A stretch of 64,000 nt of DNA from Komagataeibacter sp. FNDCR2 (lineage in GTDB: Bacteria; Pseudomonadota; Alphaproteobacteria; Acetobacterales; Acetobacteraceae). The translations under genes were made by a program, and so were the position numbers. The stretch is taken from the NCBI RefSeq assembly GCF_021295395.1, contig NZ_JAIWOU010000001.1, forward strand, positions 1,611,501 through 1,675,500, in the 5' to 3' direction. The notes beneath the pieces were generated by a model that saw only the letters and a list, made by a program, of their open reading frames with translations, made no database searches and was not told where the DNA came from. This document shows, in pieces, positions 57,828 through 64,000 of this stretch (the first letter of the stretch is position 1; every line of letters starts with the position of its first letter).

Positions 57828-59582
57828 ATGCATGCCGTTTTCCTCACCCTTGCATTACTGACTGTTACCGGGATCAGCAGCCTGATCTCACGCGTGGGCC
57901 GCATTCCGGTGCCGCTGCCGCTGATCCAGATCGGCGTGGGCGCGGTGGCGGCGCTCGCGGGGTTGAATATCGGCTTCGACCCGGACATGTTCCTGCTCCT
58001 GTTCATTCCGCCCCTGCTCTATGCCGATGCCTACCGCATGCCGATGCGTGAGTTCGGGGAACTGCGCAACATCATCATCATGATGGCGCTGGGGCTGGTG
58101 GTGTTCACCACGCTGGTATGCGGCTATTTCATCCACTGGCTGATCCCGCCCATCATGCTGCCCGCGGCTTTCGCGCTGGCCGCCGTCATGTCGCCCACCG
58201 ATGCGGTCTCGGTCGGCAGCATGATCGAGGGGGGGCGTGCGCCCGCGCGCGTGGTGCATATCCTGCATGGGGAGGCGCTGCTGAACGACGCGTCCGGGCT
58301 GGTCTGCTTCAAATTCGCCGTGGCGGCGGCCATGACGGGGCTTTTTTCCTTCCAGCAGGCGCTGGGCAGCTTCATCTTCATGTCCGTGGGCGGCATTGTG
58401 ATCGGCATCGCCTGCGCATGGGCGGCCTGCCGGGCGGAGCATGTGCTGCTGGTGCGCGGTTATGATGACCCGCCCACGCACATCACGCTGGCCATGATGC
58501 TGCCGTTCGGCATCTACCTGACCGCCGACGCGCTGCAATGCTCGGGCATCCTGGCCGCCGTGGCGGGCGGCATGACCGTGAAGTTCACGGGCGTGATGAA
58601 CGAAGCCCGGACCGAAACCCGCCTGAAGGCCACAACGGTATGGGACATGGTGAACTTCACGTTCAATGCCGTGATCTTCCTGCTGCTGGGGCTGCAGTTG
58701 CCCGATCTGGTCACCGGCGGCGCGCAGATCGCGCGGGAGGGCGGCATTTCCCCGTGGTTCCTGATCCTGGCCATTGTCGGCATCCAGGTCATGATGAGCC
58801 TGATCCGTTTCGCGTGGATATGGATTTCGATCTCGGCCCGGCGGCTGTTCGCGCATTTCCGCCACCGCAAGACGGTCGTCCCATCCGCCCGCACCGTGCT
58901 GCTGATGACGGTGGCGGGCACGCGCGGGGCGATTACACTGGCGGCCGTGCTGTCACTGCCGGTGGTGACGGCGGCCGGCCCCGGCTTTCCCGGTCGCGAC
59001 CTGCTGGTCACGCTGGCGGCGGGGGTCATCATCTGTTCGCTGCTGCTGGCCAGCCTGGCCATTCCGCCGCTGCTGCACGGCATGAGCGCGGATGAAAACG
59101 ACCCCGCCCTGCATGAACTGGACATGATGCGCATCGAACTGGCGCAGGTCGCCATCCAGACCCTGCATGCCGAACAGACGGCGCTGGCGCAGAAGGAACT
59201 TGACGCCACACCCGGCAATGAGGAGATGGTCGACCTGAAACAGGAAGCCGTTGGCCGCCTTCTGCACGAATATCAGGACACGGTGCGCAGGCTGGACAAT
59301 TCCCGCGCCGCCGAGGCCAGCATCCGCGCCACCGCCATCCGTGAAAAACGCGCCGAACTGGCCCTGCGGTTCCGGATTATCCGGCATATGCGCGAACGCC
59401 TGCACATGCGCGTGGTCGAAAAACACATCAACGACGAAACCGAGTGGACCATCAACCAGGAACTCGACTTCATCGAACAGGAACTCCAGATCGAGGCCCG
59501 TTCCCTGCCCCGCCCCGACAGCCTGCCCCCCGCGCCACCGGCCGTCGCCCCGATTGCGGGGGCGCGGACGGCCGAGGGATAG
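57828..59582 (+). CDS. Na+/H+ antiporter (CPA1 / NhaP type)
   Basis: A cation/proton antiporter of 584 residues with about twelve membrane segments in the first 420 and a long, charged, helical cytoplasmic tail (about 425-560). The ion-binding motif MSPTDAVSVGSM, with the Asp after Thr, is near 121-132, and LLNDASGLVCFKFA near 148-161 holds the second functional Asp. NhaP-type members set cytoplasmic pH and sodium, plausible for growth in acid. The end is Pro-rich. It is divergent from cbpA over 282 bp. Confidence 0.92.
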   Translation: MHAVFLTLALLTVTGISSLISRVGRIPVPLPLIQIGVGAVAALAGLNIGFDPDMFLLLFIPPLLYADAYRMPMREFGELRNIIIMMALGLVVFTTLVCGYFIHWLIPPIMLPAAFALAAVMSPTDAVSVGSMIEGGRAPARVVHILHGEALLNDASGLVCFKFAVAAAMTGLFSFQQALGSFIFMSVGGIVIGIACAWAACRAEHVLLVRGYDDPPTHITLAMMLPFGIYLTADALQCSGILAAVAGGMTVKFTGVMNEARTETRLKATTVWDMVNFTFNAVIFLLLGLQLPDLVTGGAQIAREGGISPWFLILAIVGIQVMMSLIRFAWIWISISARRLFAHFRHRKTVVPSARTVLLMTVAGTRGAITLAAVLSLPVVTAAGPGFPGRDLLVTLAAGVIICSLLLASLAIPPLLHGMSADENDPALHELDMMRIELAQVAIQTLHAEQTALAQKELDATPGNEEMVDLKQEAVGRLLHEYQDTVRRLDNSRAAEASIRATAIREKRAELALRFRIIRHMRERLHMRVVEKHINDETEWTINQELDFIEQELQIEARSLPRPDSLPPAPPAVAPIAGARTAEG

Positions 59583-59672
59583 GCCCCGGCCTGCCGGCCT
59601 GACAGAACCGGATGACGGCGCTATGATCGCCCCCACCACGACACCATGACAATGACGGGAGATACAGCCTTC

Positions 59673-60038
59673 ATGCCTTTCATCCGCACCCTGCCCATCG
59701 GGCTGTGCCTCGGCATGGGTCTTGTCATGGCGGTGTCATGCGCCCATGCCCGTTCACATCATCTGGAGGTGCACCAGCACCATCCCCACACCAATTCGCC
59801 CTACGGCTACATCCGCAATTACGAACCCGTGTACGACAAGCAGGATCCGCGCTACATCTCCGCCACACAGCGCTGCGAAACACAGTCTTCCATCGGGGCG
59901 CTGTACAACGGCAGCGGGAACAGCACCCAGGTCTCGGCGGGCAGCAGCCACAAGAAATATTTTGCCGTATGCATGGTGGAAAACGGGGCCTGGAAGGCGC
60001 GCTACGAAAGCAATGTCGGCGGCCGGATCGCCCAGTAA
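59673..60038 (+). CDS. small secreted His/Tyr-rich protein, unknown
   Basis: I do not recognise this 121-residue protein. From ATG 59673 it has a signal peptide (cleavage near residue 26, AHA) and a His-rich start of the mature part (HHLEVHQHHPHTN), which could bind metal. Two cysteines (QRCETQ and AVCMVE) may form a disulfide. ATG 59646 is an upstream alternative, nine codons earlier, with a less typical signal. It follows the antiporter gene by 90 bp on the same strand. Confidence 0.6.
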   Translation: MPFIRTLPIGLCLGMGLVMAVSCAHARSHHLEVHQHHPHTNSPYGYIRNYEPVYDKQDPRYISATQRCETQSSIGALYNGSGNSTQVSAGSSHKKYFAVCMVENGAWKARYESNVGGRIAQ

Positions 60039-60045
60039 GAAGCTT

Positions 60046-60112
60046 TTTTTTCAAAAGCCTTCAGGAGACGCCGCCTTTTTGAAAAAAGGCGGCGCCCAAA
60101 AACTTTTGTTGT
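60046..60112. repeat. intergenic hairpin repeat, copy B
   Basis: A 67-bp element with a 7-bp stem CGCCGCC (60069-60075) / GGCGGCG (60088-60094), a 12-nt loop, an outer CAAAAG / CTTTTG pair and flanking T-runs. It lies between two convergent genes and reaches to the aldo/keto reductase stop codon, so it probably ends both transcripts. See copy A at 44810-44878 for the compensatory change. Confidence 0.7.
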
Positions 60113-61111
60113 TCAGCGGCCCGGTGGCGCCATGAATTCCGGCCCCACGGGATCCTTGATGCAGTTACGCAGGATCGTATCGATCTCGCGCTGGTCATCG
60201 GCATCCAGATGCCAGCCACTGGCGTCCGCCACCGCCGCGATCTGGTCCGGGCGGCGCGCGCCCCACAGGGCAATGGTCGGCCCCTGATCCAGCACCCAGC
60301 GAATCGCAAGCGCCAGAAGCGACTTGCCATGCCGCTCACGCGCGAAGTCCTGCAACTGCCGCACCGCTTCCAGATACTGGGCGAAGCGTGGCGACTGGAA
60401 CTTGGGGTCGGCGCTGCGCAGGTCGTCGGAGCCGAATTCCGTCCGCGCCGTCATCTTGCCCGACAGCAGGCCACGGCATAGCGGCCCATAAGCCAGAATG
60501 GCCAGGTCGTGCTGGCGGGCATAGGGCAGGATGTCGCGCTCCATTTCACGCTCGAACAGGTTATAGGGCGGCTGCACGGCGGACAGGGGGGCGAACGCGC
60601 GGAACGCCTCCATCTGCTCCACGGTGAAATTGCTCACGCCAAGGGCAAGCACCTTGCCTTCACGCACCAGTTCTTCAAGCGTGCGGGCGGTTTCCTCCAT
60701 CGGCACGGCGGAGTCCGGCCAGTGAACCTGATAGAGGTCGATGTAATCGGTGCGCAGGCGACGCAGCGAATCCTCGACTTCCCTGCGGATGCGCGCGGCC
60801 GACGTATTGCGGAAAGGCTTGTGGTCCGCCTTCCAGTCCAGGCCGACCTTGGTTGCGATCGCCACCCTGTCGCGCCGCCCCTGAAGGGCCTGGCCCACGA
60901 TTTCCTCCGAATGGCCAAAACCGTAAACGGGCGCGGTATCGACCAGCGTGATGCCCAGTTCAACCGCTTCGTGAATGGTGGCGATGGCCTGCTGGTCATC
61001 CGGGCCGCCCCACATCCAGCCACCAATGGCCCATGTGCCCAGGGCGATGCGTGATACGGGATGTTTCAGGCCACGGATCGTGGTGGTTTCCATCATGGAC
61101 GTTTCCGTCAT
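60113..61111 (-). CDS. aldo/keto reductase
   Basis: An NADP(H)-dependent aldo/keto reductase of 332 residues with the (beta/alpha)8 barrel. The catalytic tetrad is visible as Asp and Tyr in LVDTAPVYGFGHSEE near 51-65, Lys in VAIATKVGLDW near 79-89 and His in YQVHWPDS near 120-127. The C-terminal cofactor block ALWGARRPDQIAAV near 281-294 fits. The start is ATG 61111; the frame extends to 61183. The substrate cannot be told. It converges with the His-rich protein gene. Confidence 0.92.
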   Translation of the reverse strand: MTETSMMETTTIRGLKHPVSRIALGTWAIGGWMWGGPDDQQAIATIHEAVELGITLVDTAPVYGFGHSEEIVGQALQGRRDRVAIATKVGLDWKADHKPFRNTSAARIRREVEDSLRRLRTDYIDLYQVHWPDSAVPMEETARTLEELVREGKVLALGVSNFTVEQMEAFRAFAPLSAVQPPYNLFEREMERDILPYARQHDLAILAYGPLCRGLLSGKMTARTEFGSDDLRSADPKFQSPRFAQYLEAVRQLQDFARERHGKSLLALAIRWVLDQGPTIALWGARRPDQIAAVADASGWHLDADDQREIDTILRNCIKDPVGPEFMAPPGR

Positions 61112-61314
61112 GAAGTTTTCTCCCTGTCTGTACATTTGGTCATGGCGGATATTTTCCCCGCGGGCCTGACTGTGCCACAGCATGGGCGCCCATGTTACCC
61201 TCCCGCCGCCCCGGCAGGGAAAGGGGGGTATGTCCTTTTTCCCGGGCCGACCCTTCCGTCGGGTCGGCTGGCACCGTATGGAGGGAAGCTGTTGCCCGCA
61301 ACGGAGTGCCGATC

Positions 61315-62208
61315 TTGCGCAAGATAGCCTTTCTCGCCCCCCTGGCCTGCCTTGCGGCCTGCGCGTCCGGTCCCGGCAACCATGCCCACCGGGCCATGAC
61401 GCCCGCCGCGCAATACGCCACGGGCGCGGGCGCGCTGATCGTGAACACGCATGTGCCCGATTTCGCCACCCGTGGTTACGAAGCCTTTACCCGGCAGGAT
61501 GTGGTGGCCATCGCCCTGCGCGAATGGCGGCTGTTCGGCCAGCCGGTCGATGATGACGACCCGCTGCTCCGCCCCGAACCCACAACACCCTCCGTCAAGC
61601 CCGAACGCACGCCCGGCCTGTGGCAGCGCGTGGGCGAATACTGGTGGATCGGGCAGGATCCGGAGGAAACCGAAGTCGCCTGGGATGGCAAGCACGATGC
61701 GGACGGGCACATAACCGATTTCACGCATGACGGGCTTTACGCGTGGTCGGCGGCCTTCATTTCCTATGTGATGCGGGTGGCAGGGGCCAATGACCGCTTC
61801 GCCTATTCCCCCAACCACGCGACCTACATCAATGCCGCCGCATCAGGTCAGGAAAAGGGCGTGAAAGCCCGCAATCCCGCCCATTACGCCCCGAAGATGG
61901 GGGATCTGATCTGTGTGGGGCGCGGGGCAAGCAAATCGGTGCGCTTTCGTGACCTGCCGACTCCGCAGGGCTTTCCCGCCCATTGCGGCATCGTGGTCGC
62001 CACCGGGCAGGACGACGCGCCCTTTGGTCACCAGCTCAGCATCATTGGCGGCAACATAGATGACGCGGTCGCCCTGACCCATGTGCCGATAGCCCCCGAC
62101 GGACGCCTGACCGACCGCAGGGGCAATAGTCTCGACCCGCGCTACCCGTGGTGCGTGGTGCTACAGGTCCGTTACGACGCGGACCGCGAACCCGTAACCA
62201 GCCAGTAA
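61315..62208 (+). CDS. DUF2272 lipoprotein
   Basis: A DUF2272 family protein of 297 residues. The best start is TTG at 61315 (ACGGAG 8 bp before it). It gives a lipoprotein signal with lipobox LAACAS near residue 14; GTG 61306 is another candidate, and there is no suitable ATG. The conserved domain (about 80-285) has WSAAFISYVMRVAG, YAPKMGDLICVGRG and FPAHCGIVVATG, a layout like NlpC/P60-CHAP-type cysteine hydrolases, but the activity is not established. A GC-rich hairpin follows its stop. Confidence 0.78.
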   Translation: MRKIAFLAPLACLAACASGPGNHAHRAMTPAAQYATGAGALIVNTHVPDFATRGYEAFTRQDVVAIALREWRLFGQPVDDDDPLLRPEPTTPSVKPERTPGLWQRVGEYWWIGQDPEETEVAWDGKHDADGHITDFTHDGLYAWSAAFISYVMRVAGANDRFAYSPNHATYINAAASGQEKGVKARNPAHYAPKMGDLICVGRGASKSVRFRDLPTPQGFPAHCGIVVATGQDDAPFGHQLSIIGGNIDDAVALTHVPIAPDGRLTDRRGNSLDPRYPWCVVLQVRYDADREPVTSQ

Positions 62209-62213
62209 CCCCG

Positions 62214-62245
62214 CCCGCCCGGCGCAAACGCACCCGCCGGGCGGG
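62214..62245. terminator. GC-rich hairpin between convergent genes
   Basis: CCCGCCCGGCG (62214-62224) pairs perfectly with CGCCGGGCGGG (62235-62245), loop 10 nt. No T-run follows on either side. It lies between the DUF2272 and rhodanese stops and can act on both transcripts. Confidence 0.6.
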
Positions 62246-62258
62246 GGCCGGTCGGTTC

Positions 62259-62669
62259 TCAGCCCCGCGCGCAGGGCAGTTGGGACGCCTGCCAGCCCGC
62301 AAGGCGGCCACGGCGGCCGGTGGCGTCTTCTGGCCCCTCGAATCCATCCGCCACGTTGAACACGTTATGGTAGCCGGCCTCATAGGCCGCATGGGCGGCG
62401 GCCATGCTGCGCATGCCGGAACGGCAGATGAAGTAGATCCGGGCCGTCCGGCCAATCCCCGCCTTTTCCAGCGTGGCGATGAAATCGGGGTTGACCAGCC
62501 CCACCGGGGGCAACTGCCAGCTGTCGCGCACCACTTCCTTGCCCGCGCCGGACAGGTCGGGCACGCCCACCTCCGCCCACTCCATGGGGGTGCGCACGTC
62601 CACCAGATAGGTATCGGGATCGCCACGCACGGCTTCCCATGTGGCGGCGGGTGAAATATCTTCAATCAT
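62259..62669 (-). CDS. rhodanese-like domain protein
   Basis: A single-domain rhodanese of 136 residues that carries sulfur as a cysteine persulfide. The active loop is FICRSGMRSMAAA near 75-87, with Cys at about 77 and the six-residue loop of sulfur-carrying members. The N-terminal DTYLVDVRTPMEW block is near 17-29. It is divergent from the cysteine-synthase-like gene, so a sulfur-handling link is possible. Confidence 0.9.
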   Translation of the reverse strand: MIEDISPAATWEAVRGDPDTYLVDVRTPMEWAEVGVPDLSGAGKEVVRDSWQLPPVGLVNPDFIATLEKAGIGRTARIYFICRSGMRSMAAAHAAYEAGYHNVFNVADGFEGPEDATGRRGRLAGWQASQLPCARG

Positions 62670-62819
62670 TACCGTTTCCTTTCAGCGGCAAAACCTGTTG
62701 CAGGGATATGCCAAGTCGCCGCCATTCCTGATAGTAGGGAATGAAATACGCACGACATGACCGAACCTGCCGCCAGCCGTGCCGCATGATATTATCCAGA
62801 CCAGTGAAGGTGCTGCCTT

Positions 62820-63842
62820 ATGGCCAAAAGTGCAAATCCCGTCTTACCCCTCTCTCCCGACATGCCGGCGGCCGTCGGCCATACGCCCCTGATCCGACTG
62901 CGGCAGGCGTCGGAAGCGACGGGATGCGATATTTACGGCAAGGCGGAATTCATGAACCCCGGTGGTTCGGTCAAGGACCGGGCGGCGCTGGCCATCATCA
63001 ACGACGCCGAGCGCCGGGGCGTGCTCAAGCCCGGCGGCACGATCGTGGAAGGCACTGCGGGCAATACCGGTATCGGGCTGACGCTGGTGGCCAATGCGCG
63101 CGGCTACCGCTCGATCATTGTCATGCCGGAAACCCAGAGCCAGGAAAAGATCGATTTCCTGCGCATGATCGGCGCGGATCTGCGCCTTGTGCCCGCCAAA
63201 CCGTTCCGGGATCCGGGCAACTACGTCCATGTCTCGCGCCGCCTGGCCGAAGAAACGGGTGGTGTGTGGGCTAACCAGTTCGACAATACCGCCAACCGTG
63301 AGGGGCACCGCCACACCACCGCCCCCGAAATATGGGAACAGACCGAAGGCCGGATCGACGCCTTCACCTGCTCGTGCGGCACGGGCGGCACGCTGGCGGG
63401 GGTCACCCTGGGGCTGGAAGACTGCGCGCAGCGCGCCGGGGTGGCGCGGCCCCGCATCGTGCTGGCCGACCCGGAGGGATCGGGCCTGTACGGCTGGGTG
63501 AAATCGGGCGACCTGTCGGCCAGCGGGTCATCCGTTACCGAAGGCATCGGCCAGTCGCGCGTGACGGGCAACCTGGAGGGGCTGCACTTTGATGATGCCG
63601 AGCGCATACCGGATGCGGAAGCGCTGGAACAGATTTACGCGCTGCTCATCCACGAAGGGCTGTCGGTCGGCGGATCGACGGGCATCAACATCGCCGCGGC
63701 CATACGCGTGGCGCGCGCCATGGGGCCGGGGCACCGTATCGTCACCATCCTGAGCGATGGCGGCGCGCGCTACCAGTCCAAGCTGTTCAATCCCACCTTC
63801 CTGCGCAGCAAGCACCTGCCGGTGCCCGCCTGGCTGGCCTGA
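62820..63842 (+). CDS. cysteine-synthase-like PLP enzyme
   Basis: A fold-type II PLP enzyme of 340 residues, closest to cysteine synthase A / O-acetylserine sulfhydrylase. The PLP lysine is in MNPGGSVKDRAALA (about K49), the phosphate-binding loop is CGTGGTLAG near 187-195, and the substrate loop TAGNTGIGL is near 79-87, where classical CysK has TSGNTG. The GSTGINIAAAI block near 283-293 closes the active site. The small difference in the substrate loop leaves open a related beta-replacement reaction. It lies opposite the rhodanese gene. Confidence 0.85.
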   Translation: MAKSANPVLPLSPDMPAAVGHTPLIRLRQASEATGCDIYGKAEFMNPGGSVKDRAALAIINDAERRGVLKPGGTIVEGTAGNTGIGLTLVANARGYRSIIVMPETQSQEKIDFLRMIGADLRLVPAKPFRDPGNYVHVSRRLAEETGGVWANQFDNTANREGHRHTTAPEIWEQTEGRIDAFTCSCGTGGTLAGVTLGLEDCAQRAGVARPRIVLADPEGSGLYGWVKSGDLSASGSSVTEGIGQSRVTGNLEGLHFDDAERIPDAEALEQIYALLIHEGLSVGGSTGINIAAAIRVARAMGPGHRIVTILSDGGARYQSKLFNPTFLRSKHLPVPAWLA

Positions 63843-63920
63843 AGGGCCACTGTGGCCCGATAATTGCAACGGAGTGAAACATCTGGTGCGGCGGCGTACC
63901 GGGTCATGTAGAATACCGCA

Positions 63921-64000
63921 ATGACCCCCCTGCCGCATATCCTGATCATTGATGATGACCGCGAGATCCGTGACCTGCTGGCGCGCTTTCTCGAACGCAA
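63921..64000 (+). CDS. response regulator, N-terminal fragment
   Basis: The first 26 residues of a receiver domain run off the right edge. The HILIIDDDREIRDLLARFLER start has the acidic pair (DDD) that binds Mg2+ in two-component regulators and is typical of the OmpR group. Nothing can be said about the output domain. It starts 78 bp after the cysteine-synthase-like gene. Confidence 0.8.
   Translation, partial: MTPLPHILIIDDDREIRDLLARFLER

Overview
The window is about 64 kb of GC-rich chromosome. Its gene content points to an acetic acid bacterium (Acetobacteraceae, Alphaproteobacteria; Komagataeibacter or Gluconacetobacter is my best guess). The clues are a bacterial pyruvate decarboxylase, a quinone-linked D-lactate dehydrogenase, an OprB-type sugar porin, a SAM-II riboswitch before metZ, and the gene order ruvCAB-ybgC-tolQRAB-pal-cpoB-tilS-ftsH-folP-glmM. 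I see no insertion sequence, phage, integrase, CRISPR array or rRNA. Most of the window reads as core genome.

Layout. At 1-3063 a minus-strand operon holds a peroxiredoxin, purU, an MntR-type regulator and a DUF763 gene. It diverges from a sulfide-oxidation pair (persulfide dioxygenase and sulfide:quinone oxidoreductase, 3153-5421) across a short intergenic region with a 23-bp palindrome on a predicted promoter. From 5.5 to 10 kb come DUF1643, dinB, a 39-residue membrane peptide, a YfdX protein and three small unknown proteins. At 10.2-11.0 kb is a CtrA-like regulator with an altered receiver pocket; a perfect TTAA-N7-TTAA box lies upstream of it. From 11.1 to 29.3 kb a long minus-strand series covers thiD, glmM, folP, ftsH, tilS, the Tol-Pal system, the Ruv resolvase, yebC and secA.

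From 29.5 to 41.4 kb the plus strand carries a parvulin foldase, argJ, an RDD protein, a tightly overlapping trio (large MscS channel, 2-oxoglutarate dioxygenase, SGNH-like membrane protein), and a four-gene Mla/MCE lipid-transport operon. A tRNA-Gly(CCC) with its own promoter follows, then a SAM-II riboswitch controlling metZ, then apaG, folE, a DJ-1/PfpI protein, moaB, an OprB porin with two palindromes upstream, and a kinase-fold protein.

From 48.7 to 55.6 kb the minus strand holds a pyruvate-node cluster: budA, alsS, dld and pdc, closed by tandem terminators. D-lactate can become pyruvate, which then goes to acetoin (AlsS/BudA) or acetaldehyde (PDC). The last part has cbpA-cbpM, a Na+/H+ antiporter, an aldo/keto reductase, a DUF2272 lipoprotein, a rhodanese, a cysteine-synthase-like enzyme and the start of a response regulator.

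The observations I find most worth following are the CtrA-like protein with its CtrA-type box, the MscS/dioxygenase/SGNH operon, a repeated intergenic hairpin with a compensatory base change, and the operator-like palindromes before the sulfide genes and oprB. All function calls come from reading the sequence; no database search was run.
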